Part shown: positions 43,395-55,900 of the stretch, piece by piece
Numbering within the stretch: the first letter of the stretch is position 1
Layout: every line of letters starts with the position of its first letter
NCBI GenBank assembly: GCA_932521025.1
Contig: OW051471.1
Span: 930,001 to 994,000 of the forward strand
Direction of reading: 5' to 3'
Length of the DNA stretch: 64,000 nucleotides
Source of the DNA: Oscheius onirici
Taxonomy: Eukaryota > Nematoda > Chromadorea > Rhabditida > Rhabditidae
Translations under genes and position numbers: made by a program
Notes under the pieces: model-generated
The model's database searches: none
What the model was told of the DNA's origin: nothing
The model's input: the letters and a program-made list of their open reading frames with translations, nothing else

Positions 43395-44240
43395 AAAAGT
43401 TGCCACTGATGAGGCGAATCTCACCAAGCTGACGTCTAGTATTATTTCCCGTTCCGGATGAGGTTCCCGAGCAACTATTGGCATTAGAGCAATAGACGTT
43501 TGGAAAATCTCATTCTGTCGGGGAAGATGGGAGACTGGGAATAACTAAAGTGGTGTTGACTCACTTGTCAGAGAGTAGAACGTTTAGAGAGTTCAGTGAG
43601 TAGAAAATTTCTAGTTTACCAAACTGCGTACTGTAGAATCTGTTCCTTTCTTACGATTTACTGTAACTGTCAGGGCAGTAAACGGAATCATCTGGTTCAG
43701 TAGCTGGTCTAGTACAGGAAATCTTTGGAAAAACGAGACGTTGTTGGAAACAGGAAGAAAAACAGCGATGCTACAAGTGAGTCTAGACACTTCTCAGACT
43801 ATTAGTAGAACTTTTGAAACTTTTTGTCTAGAACTGAAAAGTGATTCAAAGACTACTGTAGGTTCCTCACAGTCGCTGGACTTGACTTACTACTGTTCTG
43901 AAAGTTACAGTAACCTGAACTCACTTCCGCTCCCAGAGAACTGTGAGGACAGCAAACGGAATCCAGACGACGGTCATCTCAGTCAGTATATGGTAGACAA
44001 ACTCTGATCTTGGAGAGACTTCCTATGGGTTACGGTAGATCGAATAGGGAGTCAGGTCATCGTCTTGGTGAGGCTCTGCTCCTCAGCTACAGACCAAAAA
44101 AGCTGTAACTTTGGAGGCGAATCTCACCACGTTGAGGACTGGGAAAGTTTCCCGTTCCGGATGAGGTTCACCAGCAACTATAGACTCCTGATAACTATAG
44201 CTGTTTGGAGAATCTCATCCGGTCAGGGAAAAATCCAGGA
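43395..44240. repeat. pair of diverged repeats with inverted ends
   Basis: GGCGAATCTCACCA...TTTCCCGTTCCGGATGAGG occurs at 43415-43465 and 44107-44166. Each is followed by GCAACTAT and then GAATCTCAT(T/C)C(T/G)GTC-GGG, an inverted version of the CCGGATGAG end. So two small foldback elements lie about 690 bp apart. Confidence 0.5.
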
Positions 44241-45491
44241 ATTTTTCGAAAGGGTCAGAGGAACGAAAGTTTGATGCTCTTGTCCCTGCAGCATTGCACC
44301 ATTGCTCATCAGTTTTTCTCTGGAATGAGGAACAAGAGGGCAACGCTACAGAGGGTCGGAGAGAGTGAGAAAGACTGAGAGTCTAGAACTGATCCAGCTT
44401 CCAGAGAAAAATTTGAAGGGGTTCCCATCCCCGGAGCGGGACAAAAGTGCTCGTCAGAACAATTTACAGATGAGCCATCTTTGTAACCCACTCCGGGTCA
44501 GGGAAAACTAGAGGTTGTACTGTTCCTGTTCCGGTCAAACTATCACTGAAGAACAACTGTAGCTAGAAAGTTGTATCTCCTGTGAGAGCTTTATCGGTCG
44601 AGAGACTGAGAGAGTCAGAGAGTCCCTGTCCCGGGGACAAAGAGTTTCCGGTAGATCTCACAGTCACAGTCTACCGGCTCACAGTTTGTCTCCGGGTTGG
44701 GGACAAAACATCTGGTTCCGGAGACCAGCCTTCACTTTGCCAGAGTCTAGAGAGTCTGGGAAAGTCAGGTCAGCCTCCGCAATTGAGATGTGATGAGGAG
44801 ACAGACAAATTCCGGAGGAAAAACAGATGTGCAGGAATGGCCAGATTGCTGATTCGTTGCACTATCTGTCTTTCATCCTGTCATTGTCCTGGTTGTGTTC
44901 AGAGGAAGGAAAAGGATCCAGATCCGGAAAGAGGAAGCATTGCATATCTTGCACCAGTTTGGAGGTATACAATGCTAACTCTTTCCGGAGAACTAGGAAA
45001 AGTTTGGGGGAAGTTTCCATCCATTCATTCCCCCCTACCTTATCCATTTTCCCTCCACGTGTTCTTACTTACGAGACTGCAAAAATACGGGCGGCTGTGT
45101 CGTGTCAAAAGCAATCTTTCCCACAGTCCATAAAAGTAGCTCAAACTGTGCTTTTGAAGGCAGCGCTGTTCCACCAGTGACGCAGTGGTTACGTAATGCT
45201 CTTATACCTGGAATGAAACACGGAAGCGAGACGGTCATTTTGCAAAGTTGGCTGTCTTTGAACAGAAGTGGATTTTTCGTTAGATTGTAGAAGATTTGTA
45301 GGGATGTTTAGGAAGTCTCATGCGCCCGTTACAATAGTCAAAAGTTGTCAAGGACAACCGGATATCCTGACCATATCCCTAATCCCAAAACGACTACATA
45401 AATTGTTTGATAGCTTGGATTCATCCAAAGTAGTATAACTTTATACTCTGTGAGCCCTTCACCACTCTACAGTAATCCAAAAAATTTTTAG

Positions 45492-45511
45492 CCCCCCCCC
45501 CCCCCCCCCCC
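45492..45511. repeat. 20-bp poly-C tract
   Basis: Uninterrupted run of 20 C. Other long G/C homopolymers in the window: 17 G at 19555, 15 C at 21615, 12 G at 1263, 12 C at 27959, 11 C at 6577. Confidence 0.9.
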
Positions 45512-45586
45512 TCAAACTCAAATTTTAGGCAGAATTGTTCATTCTCCTTTCAGAATTTTCCTCCAGTAGTTTTGGCGCCTCTTTCA

Positions 45587-45783
45587 TCATTCAGAGATCC
45601 GTGCTCTCCAGAGGAACCAGGCAAAGAAGTCGGGAGCTTTGGGAAGAGGTGTGAAGGGAGCCGTCTTGACGATAGACTGACCATTTTCGAGTCCTTTTAT
45701 TGGCGCTGGAGGCGTAGCAGAAGAGACACGCGCCACTCCCCTACTGACACGAGATGGCACGGTGCCAAAAAAAAGGCGAGACT
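45587..45783 (-). CDS. possible unrecognised terminal exon
   Basis: After the acceptor-like CTTCTTCTGTACAG on minus, a 66-codon frame reads SRLFFGTVPSRVSRGVARVS, then ATPPAPIKG and PKAPDFFAWFLWRARISE to a stop. Basic and Pro-rich, coding-like composition. The upstream sequence is partly duplicated at 46150-46240, again followed by an acceptor and TCTCG. No start exon, polyA signal or family found. May be a relic. Confidence 0.25.
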
Positions 45784-48086
45784 GTACAGAAGAAGGAGGA
45801 GAACACAGATTTTGAGACACGTGTGATAGAAAAAGAGGAAATTTGATTAAAAGATCGGTTCTGTAAGACGCCAACAATGCTCCCAATGAAAGGAAATCAA
45901 AAACAGAACCGGGCCGTATTTTTGGCTGAAAGAAATGTGTTCCAGAGATTCAATAAATCTGTCAATTGTAATACGTGACATTCAAAGTATACCGCTACTA
46001 CCTAGCTCAATTTTACGGATCTTCTAACGTGAAGACGAAGACCGCTAGATTCCTTCTGACAGTCCCAATATTATCATTCTTCCGGCGGGAGTTTCAATTA
46101 TTTGAATAATTGAATCCTAATGTTTCCGAGTGAGCCACGAGACTGTTTAGGAGAAAGATGAGATCAGAGATTTTGAGAGGAATTGGGATACGTGCAGTAG
46201 AAAAAGGGGAAGATCGAAGGATTGATTTCGTTTTCTGACTGACTGTGAGTCGAAGGTAACGTTCAGTAAAAAATAGTCAAAAGATGAATGTTCGGGGTAA
46301 GATCGAAGCATTTCAGGTGAAAAAAAGTACACGAACCTGGAAAAAGACGCCTACAACAGTGGATTTGAGCTCATAATGTACTTTTTTTTCTCTGAACACG
46401 CAGTCTTTTCAAAAGTTGGATGAACTGAAAACTCTGATCTCTGAGCGAAAACATGGGTTCGAAAGGGAATTTTGAAAGCAAAAAAACCTGGTTTCAGGGA
46501 AAACTTGTATATGAAGCTCCGTCTCTGGACTTTGATATAACTTCAATTTGCAGCAGATAAACAATTCAAAAGTGCACTTGAGTCTAGAAAGTCATGGGAA
46601 AACGACTACATTTGGGTGAACTTGGTCTCACTGTTTGACAGTAGTTTTGTTTGTTTCAAAATTCTCGCATAAAGAAAGTTCTTTGGTTATTCTGTTTATG
46701 CTAGGGCATTGAACAGTAACAAACGAACAAAATAAGACAGAAGGACAGAGTGACATAGAGTGAGAGACAACGTGACAAAAAAGTGACAGAAGAACGGGGG
46801 GATTCAGACCTAATATTTTTGTCAGGCATGAACTACTTTTTGTGACAGTCCAATTGGAATAGTAAAAAACGAGATGCCTTTTAGAAGAATACCCACACGT
46901 TCCAGTAGTTCTTCCCAAAAACTGTCCTCCCGCCCATTTTCTATGCATCTCCTCTCCCTCTCTTTCACTTCCATGACCACTTTATTAACTCTCCCAAACG
47001 GCTCCTCTCACGGCTAACATCCCCAAGCCGACAGTCTTTCCCACTCCGAATGACTGGTCGTAAAATGCTAATAAGCAGCGGACGACCGGCACGGGAGGGA
47101 ACTGTTTGTGGGAAAGGGACTTCAAATTCACTGGGTTTTTTGGTAAGGGAGAGACGACCGGAAGGGAGCTAACAATTGACAAAACATTTGAAAGTCAATT
47201 ATTCGAAGCATTGGAACTTCCGCCGGAATGGGACTGTCACAAGGGGGAACAGTCGGTTTGTTCTGGGAGGGGACGGCAGAATGAGTTCTGTTAGAAACTG
47301 GCACTTTTGTGTAAGTTGTGAAATAGAATTCTAGCGTTGTGTGAACCTTTTTCATGCAAAACTTTTTTTTTTCAGTGAAGAGAAGATATGATTGCAATAG
47401 CACGTTCTGTCAAGCATATAAGTAACAGTTGAAAAATACTACTGACTTCTGTTTTAGGGGGTTCCACTGAGGAATCCAGTGTTTTCAATGGTTTGATGGC
47501 AAAAATATCAAATACAATTCCTTGCTCCCCTTTCTTCGCGTTACTACTTTTGTGAAAATTGTGAAGCTTTAGATCTGTGTCTGAAACTCATTTGATCAGT
47601 TTTGATACTTTTGAAGCACTCTTGAAAACTCTCCTGTGTTTTTTCAGGAACTATCCTTGTTCGTCCTTCATAGCCTTCTTCACAAAGACTTTCGTTTCCC
47701 ATGCAAACATGTATGTACCAAGATAGCTGCGTGCCAGTTTGAAAAAGACGGTACAGCCAAAAAAATTGTGAAATAGTCATCGACCAGAAAGCATGTACTA
47801 TCGTGTGCCATTTTTTAGTTATGCACAAAGTGTAGCCTTTTATAGCCAGAAATTATTTGGGACAACACTTTCCAAACGGTTCAGTGGCCATCAAATTCAT
47901 CAAATTCTCCAGTTTTGTGCTGTTACTGAAACATAACCCTTTCCACCTTCCCTGAATCTAGAAGCGAAATAGTCCAGTTGACCCGAACAAGAAAGCGCTT
48001 CGCATTTTCAACCACTTTTTCCAAAAAGCTTTCCCAGGACGTTCACCACTCGATTCATCCCCAGGACAGCTCAGAAGAAGAAAAAG

Positions 48087-50858
48087 ATGGCCAGCTTCAA
48101 CCTCGAACAATTGGACGCCTATCTTCTTGGAGAAGTCGTCAAGAAGGTCAGTTTCTATTCTCATGTTTATATTTGTAAAGTTGACCATTCCAAAAGTAAT
48201 GAGGTACAGCTGGCGTGTCTATAACTTTTTTGTAAGACACTTTTAAACAGAAATTTTCGAAACAAATCTAAAATTTAGTTACCGCAGGGCCTGAACCAAA
48301 ATGCTATTTGACCTATATAGAAACGATGAAATATTCACTGAAACCCATAAACCTCTCTGAAAAGGTCAGTTTTTGGTAGAAATTTAGTTTTTTTAGGGTA
48401 GTACAGTAGGTTTCTGTACTACAGTAACGAAAAGTTTTGATATTTATTCGTTTTTGGCTAAAAAAGACCTGCGTGCTTTACGAAGATGATGTAGACGTGA
48501 ACAACTTTTTGGCTACGATATGTACATACCAGTGTGGTAACTCTAAAATTTTGAAGACAGGAAGACAATTTCTCCGTCTCATTCTTTGTTCATAACGAAA
48601 TTCCCCAGTCGGGTGATGTTCTTCAAAGTTGTAGCTTATCATCAGGCCTACAACTTTTCAGAACATGTCGACATCAAAAAATCACATTTTCCACTTCAAA
48701 GACATACTCTTTGATCCAAATTTTGATATTTTTACAGTTCAATCTTCTCTCTGGAAGCACCTTCTACAGCACTTGTAAAGGGGCCCAGCTCGTCATGGAC
48801 CAATTAAAGCCTCGTCTTTCAGCTCCAACAGCCCAGATCGTCTACAATCCCGTGAGTTTGTCACGCCAAAAAAAACTAAAAAAAAACAAATTTTAGATGT
48901 ACAAAAGTCTCAGTCAGAAGGTGCTCCGTCCCAATGGCGTCGTAGTCTCTTCAACAGTAACCAATCGGGATTACAGATTTGCCAAAATTGACGTCGTTTC
49001 CATGGTAAATTTTAGTTTTTCATCTTGCTCAAAGAAAAATCTTCAGATTTCGAGTCAGACAGACTATCTGGGAGCTGTACAGCGCAGCGAGGAGGAGATT
49101 CTAGAAGATTTGGCCAAAATCAAGGGAGTTCCAGTTGTGCAGATCCATAAGGTTCGTTCAGTTTTAGGGTCAGTTTTGGCTTCAGGACAGTCAGATTTTT
49201 TCTGTCTCTATTACCAGTCTTGACTACTTTAGCAGTTTTTTCTAAAAACAGGACTATAGGATGAAAAAAAAACTATGGTACCCACTCTTTCCAGTAGCCA
49301 CAGGATATTTGTGTCATTTTCGAAATATTCATTTTTTTTGAGAAACGACTGGTTATTCACGTTTTCTCCAAAAAGAAATTATAAAACTAGAAAAAACGTT
49401 TTTTTTTTGTATTTTCCACACGCGAACTACCAGCAAGTACTACCTGACCACTTGTGCGGGCTAGAATGCAACTTTGAACCCAAAAAAAACACCAAAATTT
49501 TGAATTCAAGGCCCTTTTTTTACCAGCAACAGTTTGGTAGATACTTTGAAAACAAGCTAATTATGATAATTTACATACCCATATAAATGTTGCAAGCCAA
49601 TGGACCATTAGTGAGTGCAAAAACGGCGAACTACTATAACCTTTCCGCAACATTTAAAAAAGTTTAAAAAAAACCACCTGTTCAGAGCTATAAACCAGCG
49701 AAAAAAACAGCAACAGTGTAATTTCTTGCGTTTTTCTTGCAATTAGACAACCTTGGAAGTTGTCCACTCCAGAACGCCTCTCTGGTAATCTCGCAATCTC
49801 TGATAACAATGAGAATCCGAAAAAAGCGAATCAGAAAACTTCCCAGAGACTATATTGACGAGTTGAAACAAAAAAAAACTATTTTTCTTCAGATCGACGG
49901 GTCCTTCCTCTTCAAATGTCTCTCTGTTCTGAAGCCTCGTCTTGTCAGCTTCCATGACAAGTTTTTCGACCTGGAGAGTCCGGTTCTTGAGGTATTTCAA
50001 ATCAATCCTACAAGAAAAAAGCGGAAAATTCCAGAATGTTCCCTGTCTAGAGATGTCCATCCATCCTCTGAAGTACCAAGAAGTTCTGGAAAACCCGAAG
50101 AAAATCTTTGAAATTGGCAGGAAGAAAGAAGAAATCATTTTGGATTTCTACTGTGTTGGAGTTCAACTGGCTGAGAAGGTTATGCAGGTGAGAAATGGGT
50201 AAAAAATTTGATCAAAAGTAACGAAAAAAGGCGTTTTTTTTGTTTTGTCGCTACCTCGAAATGTGACAGTTTTGCAAGTTTCTATTATGTGTTGGTCCGC
50301 AGAACGAAACAAGTTTCCAGAGTTGGCTCGACGGAGAAGACACGAGCTTCCTGAAGAGAATAACCATCAAGAACAAGACTGACAATTCTGCTGTTACCAG
50401 GGAATTCTTCGAAAACCAGGCTCTTCTAGGATCTTTGACTGTAAGTATCCACTTTTGTCCCTTGAAGCCCAAAAAGCATATTTTTGCGTACTTTTCAGGT
50501 TACAGTATCCACTTTATTCAACCAAAGCGTGGAAGTATAGTATTTTGTACGTGATTACTTACTTTCTAACTTACCGCATCTACTTTCTGCTGCGAAGGCT
50601 TGAAAGACCATAATTTTGTACGTAATTGCGTACTTTTTTTCAAGCTACAGTAACCACATAAATGTATTGAAAAGCTGGAAAATTTACTTTCATTCAACAG
50701 CTTCAAAAATCCAACTTTTTCAGGAGCCCAGGAACGAAAATAACCAGTGTCTCTCAACGAAAATAGAGAGAAGCGGAGGAAAGACGATGAGACTGGAATA
50801 TGAACTTCTGGCCCCGAATGTCTTGCAAAAAGAGACGATCAGCTTCATTTTCGAATAG
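48087..50858 (+). CDS. unrecognised 303-aa protein
   Basis: Eight exons, all phase 0: 48087-48146, 48738-48851, 48897-49004, 49047-49151, 49893-49991, 50035-50187, 50303-50440, 50724-50858. Begins MASFNLEQLDAYLLGEVVKK, with no signal peptide or membrane helix. Recognisable stretches: STCKGAQLVMDQLKPRLSA, VLRPNGVVVSSTVTNRDYRF, EILEDLAKIKGVPVVQIHK, SFLFKCLSVLKPRLVSFHD, then a C-terminal half reading as beta-strands (ITIKNKTDNSAVTREFFENQ, TMRLEYELLAPNVLQKETI). Splice sites are standard (GT with TTTTCAG/CTTCAG). I do not recognise the family. Being cytosolic and with uniform phase, it may be a nematode-specific protein. Exon 6 is the weakest call: its acceptor is ATTCCAG 43 nt after exon 5. Confidence 0.75.
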
Positions 50859-51019
50859 TTTCCAGAAGATTTTGTCTTGGGGAAAGTTGTATAGTTTGTT
50901 GTAGTTGATAAAAGTTCAGTGAAATGTTTCATGCATGGTTTCATAGTCAGAGGAGTTCAGCGGTAATTGGACAGGTTTTTCGACCACATAAAAAATATAA
51001 TATGACGGTGGTATTTTTT

Positions 51020-51060
51020 ACGTTGTTCTTATATTATGTTACATAATATAAGAACAACGT
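51020..51060. repeat. perfect 20-bp inverted repeat with 1-nt loop
   Basis: ACGTTGTTCTTATATTATGT, one T, then its exact reverse complement. Not part of a larger element that I can delimit. Confidence 0.9.
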
Positions 51061-51334
51061 ATTGCCAAAGTTTGAGCCAGTTTCCTTGTAATCCCAGAGA
51101 GTTAGGAGCGATTTACCGACTCCCACCCGTGCACCAGTACAAAATAGACTTTTCGGATGAGCTCCAAATCGAGGTTATTTTGTCTTCCAGTTGTGCACAC
51201 CCAATCAGAGGCACTTTCTGAGCTTTCAGTTTATATATTGGCCATTTCTGTCCATTGTAACGGACAATTTCAGAGGTGAACCTATAATTATGAAAAGGTA
51301 CAAAAATAGGAAAACTACTGGAAAATGCTCACCA

Positions 51335-51800
51335 GGGAATTCGCGGGATTCCCGTCCCGCGGGAAGCGGGAATAATTTTTAGACAGTAAAGTTCCCGTGC
51401 ATTCCCGCGGGAATTTTCATGATTCTCGCGGGAAAAATCAGACTCTTTTTTCTTGCGATTTTAGAGTTTTTCGTCAGCAAAAATCAAGAAAGGACCGACT
51501 TTTTTGTCCAAGTATGGGGTATTTTTTCTGTCAGCGGCTTAGAACTGCCCTTTTGACTTATTAGCTTGTTAAAAATCAGCGCGAAAATTAGTTGCATAAC
51601 GAAAACCCGACGAAAATAAGTGAAATTAGCGTTTTTGGAAAATTCCCGCGGGAAAAACTGCTTGTCACGGGAATATTCCCGCAGGAACGCGGGAATAAAA
51701 GCGAGCATGGGATTCCCTCCCGCGGGACGCGGGAAAACTTTTTGAGACTAAACATTCCCGCGGATTCCCGCGGGAATTTTTTTTGACCATTCCTGCACAT
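51335..51800. repeat. CCCGCGGGAA-type foldback repeat
   Basis: Many copies of CCCGCGGGAA and GGGATTCCC, arranged as two inverted arms (51335-51440 and 51645-51800) around a coding-free centre. A short related piece (ATCCCGCGGGACGCGGGAT) is at 57313 in an intron of the CUB-like gene. Confidence 0.7.
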
Positions 51801-51836
51801 CTTTGGTGTAAACCCTCTAAAAATGCTAAATCAATG

Positions 51837-52270
51837 CGAACATGCGAACATGGGAAATCAGGCAACTGCGTGGCGGGATCCACGACAAACTTCATTTTGC
51901 GTTTTTCTCGTTCTACACTACTTTTTTCAATTTTTACTTGTTTCTAATCGATTTCTCGTCAAAAATTACCCCTAAAATGAGTAGCGGAACGCTAAAATTG
52001 GTGGAAAATTGACCGAAATAGACCAAAAAGCACTTTTTGGTCAAAAAACGTTATTTTCACCCATTTCCGTCATTTTTCCACCAATTTTGACGTTCCACCA
52101 CTCATTTTAGGGGTAATTTTCGACGAGAAATTGATTAGAAACAAGTTAAAATCGAAAAAATGAGTGTAGAACGAGAAAAATGCAAAAATTAGATTTGCAG
52201 GTGCTCCCGCCACGCAGTTGGCCTATTTCCCCTGCACGGCTGCACGGCAATAATAAGATTGTCCCTTTAA
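51837..52270. mobile_element. palindromic TTAA element, copy 3, left end truncated
   Basis: The right end is GATTGTCCCTTTAA and the inner palindrome is well preserved; the left end begins near GCGAACATGCGAACATGGG and lacks the terminal TTAAAGGGACAG. It abuts the Helitron copy at 52270. Confidence 0.8.
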
Positions 52271-52503
52271 AAAGCTATGGTGTCTGTGGCTGACTCTATT
52301 TTTGGATGTTTGTCCATGGCCACGAGAATCGTCGTAGCAAGTTAAGAGTTGTCAGGATTAGATAACAAGTTACTTTTGAACTTGGTGTTTTTACAGACGT
52401 TGGCTTCTATTGTGTCAGAGGGAAGTAGAAAGCTTTAGAAAGTGGTAATAAGCAGTCAGAAAAGTTTGATGCTACGACGCCGGCAGGTGACGAAGTCGTC
52501 TGG
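52270..52503 (+). mobile_element. Helitron-related copy
   Basis: AAAAGCTATGGTGTCTGTGG at the start and GACGCCGGCAGGTGACGAAG then TCGTCTGG|T at the end. It is colinear with 17480-17725. The very 5' end (TC...) is missing where the palindromic element ends. Confidence 0.65.
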
Positions 52504-52933
52504 TTGTTTTATAAAAGGCTACAGCTCGTGTCAATACAGTAAATAGCCGAGATTTTTCGTGCAAAAACTTGTAAAACATCTTTATGTTTCATTACTCCCT
52601 CAAATTCCCTCACTTCCCTACGTTTTCAATATATTCTCGGCGACAAATGCACAAAAAGTCGACAATCTTGATCTTTTCCTAATCTCCCCCATTCCGGGTC
52701 CCCTCCCTGTCTAACTTCTTATCACCAATGCTCTTTCCATCCCGCTCTCTCTCCCCCTCAGCCACAAAATTCTCCAAAAGGGCGGGTCTGGGTGACAATT
52801 TTGACCTGGGGGATGCCTCATCGGAAAAGGTGACGTCAAAGTCTGTAGATAACAGAGAGACCATAAAGAGAGCTCTTTTTGTCGGTGGCTTGCATCTTGC
52901 GGCGCATTTTTCATCAAGACATCCATTCTAAAA

Positions 52934-55900
52934 ATGCTGGCATTTTCTGGAATTTTCTTTGTACTTCTAATTGGAGGAGTAAGGAGCGACCCGTTGAGTG
53001 AGTTTTGGTTCGAAATGGCTTCAAATAAGGGATATAACTAGAAGCAGCTTTTTGACGACAATATAGACGAAAAAAACATGGAGACGAAAAAAAACTTTTT
53101 TTTTGTATTTTTTGTGTGGGACTTTTCTTAGAAAAAATTGTTCTGGAATATTCTAGAACGAATTTTTCGGCTGTTTTTGTACTTTTTGACGCTTCCTTAC
53201 ACGTTTCTGGTGTAGTTTTTCACGCTGAGTCGATTGAACATAACTAAAAATCAAGAAAATGAGTGGAACATGCTGAAAAACGCAAAAATACGATTTGAGC
53301 AGATGGGTCTCGACACGAATTATACTGTAATTTTTCTAAGAAAAGTCCCTAACCCGAAGTTCGCTCGTTGTGGAAAATATAAAAAAGGAGTTCTAGAAAT
53401 ATTTTTTTTGGATATCTTTCAAAGAATGGTCACTAGAACGATCTTCTTTTCGGATTTATTCTTTTTTCAGGACAGTCAGAAAAAAAAGCAGAAATATGAA
53501 TGGAAGAAGGGGATGACGAAAATCGCGGCGAAAATGTTGGATTAGAAAAAGGTCACTTCTTCTTCAAAATCTTGGCTGAGTATCCGTTTGCGTGCTGTAG
53601 CCAAATTGATATAAACATTGGATACTCAGCCAAGATTTTGAAGAAGAAGCTGTAATAACATAAAAAAAGTAGGTTAGAAGTAGTCTGATCTGACAAATCC
53701 ATTGAATTTTCTGTGCACTTTGTGCTCTTCGTTTTTTATCATTACTTCATGTACAAACAAGTTGTGGCAGGAACAATCCAGTAGTTGTAATGAAAACACC
53801 AAAATAATGTGAAAGTATTTTGAAAAGCAGTATTTTTTCGTGCCACTACATGCTAAACCATGGTAACCGATTTTTTTTAGTGTGTTTCAAGAAAAGGCTT
53901 TTATTCTATGAGATTTTGGAATTCCATTCGATCTTTAGAACTGTTGAAAAACTAATTTGACCTCTGATGGTTTTCGACCTAGTTTTTCCCCCAGTAGATT
54001 ATCGTTCCAGTGCTTAGGAAAGGGGAAAATATGTTTTTTCAAATGTTTTGAGAAATTATGTTCAAAAAGACATGAGAAGATGGAGTAGGTCAGCTAGGGA
54101 GAACCCTTTTTTTCAGCGTGCGGAGACACTCAAAACATTGCGTTGGATCCGGTACACGTTCCACAATTCGACATGGACAGCGTGATTATAGCTTCTAACC
54201 AGGGCTGCAAATGGAATGTGAGTCTTTTTTATTGTCTGGAAAGATTGATAAATGTTTTGTTGGAGACATATAGGTCTTCTTTCTATTACAAACTGCTTCA
54301 ATTTCGGCACAGGAGAAAATTGTGACAAGTTTTGCAAACAGTTCACTTTCTTCTCACTCTTTATTATCAACTGGTCCATCTTACTTTGGTAGAAATTCTC
54401 CAATATTATCATCTTTTCACAAAGTAAAGGAAAGAAGAGAGTTCTGGTCCATTTATGAACTTGCTAAAGCAAAAATAAAACTGTAGGGCACGAACAAAAT
54501 TGAAATAAGTTAATTTTTTCGTCTACCTTTTTTTCTGCTACCCTTTCTCAAATTACTCGCCCATCCCCGATACCCGCTCAAGTTTGACAGAACTGCCGCT
54601 TCACGAAACTAACGAAATTTCATTTTTTTCTCAAGTCATGCCTACCCATTGGTGTACTACGGTTATTTTCATATGTTACGTATTTCGTGAAACCAAACAA
54701 AAACTTCTGTATCTTCTAGATTGAGCTTTCCATAACGAAGAAAAATAACTAAATTTTAGTCAAAAAAGCGCTTGAATGATGATATGTTGCGGGTTTTACA
54801 GCAAAACGGCCATATCGTTCATTGAAATATCGTCTATTGCTCTATTTTACGTAAAACGTGAAGCTAAAAATTTCGACTCTTTTGAGAGTACCACTAAACC
54901 AAAACAACAGTAAAAATTCCATATTTTTCATCAAAATGGGCCCCAAAAAGACCCAAAATAATTCCAGTTTACCTACCCCTCCGACTACTTGGCCGATGTT
55001 ACGGTAAACGGAGAGTCTATGCACTACATGGACAGTGTCACCTTGTTCTCTCATTTTGGAAGCGACGAGCTCTACCAGCGAATTCTGTGAGTTTTCAGTC
55101 ATTTTTGTGGGAAAAGGCGAAAATTTAGGTACCAGGGCAATGACGCGAATCCGTCAAGCTGCTTTGCCCAGGTCATGTGGCCCCAGGGACAATTTGAACT
55201 GGATGTGACGACAATCGTCGCGACGCAGATGATTCTGACCGTTCATGTCAAGCTGGTCAAGAGTGAGTTTTGGATTTTCGGATTATTGTCGTGTGTTACT
55301 GTAGCTAGGAAAGTACGTGTTTTGCGTGCTTCTAGGTTACTGTAGCTGAAAAAATACGTAGGTTGCTGTAATTAAAATACAAAATTTGCGAACTGTTAGG
55401 TTACTGTAGTACAGATTACTGTAACTGTATACCTTTGAGATACTGTGATTTTAGAAATTTACTGGATTGCGTACTCATAGGTTACTGTAGTTAGAATAGT
55501 ACCTGATTCCCGTACGTCTCGGTTACTATCGCCGGAAGAGTACGTGGTTGCGTACTGTTAGAATACTGTAGTTTGGGGATTATGGGTTACTGTAGCTCGA
55601 AAAATACGATAAATTTGCAGTGGTAACAATGACTGGAGGGATGTTTACGACGGGCAAAGACGGCCAGCCAAAATACATCCAGCTTCAGGATTGGCCAGCT
55701 CAGAAAAGTTACACGATCCAGTCGTCTAACCTTGGGGTGAGTTTTGACTTTTTTCCGCAGTTCGTAACGAAAATGGCACAATAGCCGTGGTTTTCGTGAT
55801 AGGGTGAAACTAAAAGTGATATTTGCTTTGGAGCCGTCGATGTATCAAAATGCCTTGAAATACAGCTTACTAGTGTAGACTGTGAAACAAAGCAGTTCCG

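Larger units (their letters stand above)
42545..48086. other. 5.5-kb repeat-rich region without a firm gene
   Basis: Includes the TTACTGTAG repeats (42780-43240), the duplicated CCGGATGAG segments (43395-44240), a 20-C run, and the possible exon at 45587. From 46400 to 48086 I see only AT-rich sequence and the 5' flank of the gene at 48087. Confidence 0.5.
50859..52933. other. intergenic with several mobile-element remnants
   Basis: Holds a perfect 20-bp palindrome, a CCCGCGGGAA foldback, a truncated palindromic TTAA element and a Helitron copy. ORFs at 52679-52931 are unsupported; the ATG of the next gene follows them. Confidence 0.55.

Noticed and set aside
44582-45133. 183-aa plus-strand ORF
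   Set aside because: Begins at a non-ATG codon in GA-rich repeat DNA, no domain or splice context, Cys/Arg/Pro-rich random composition.
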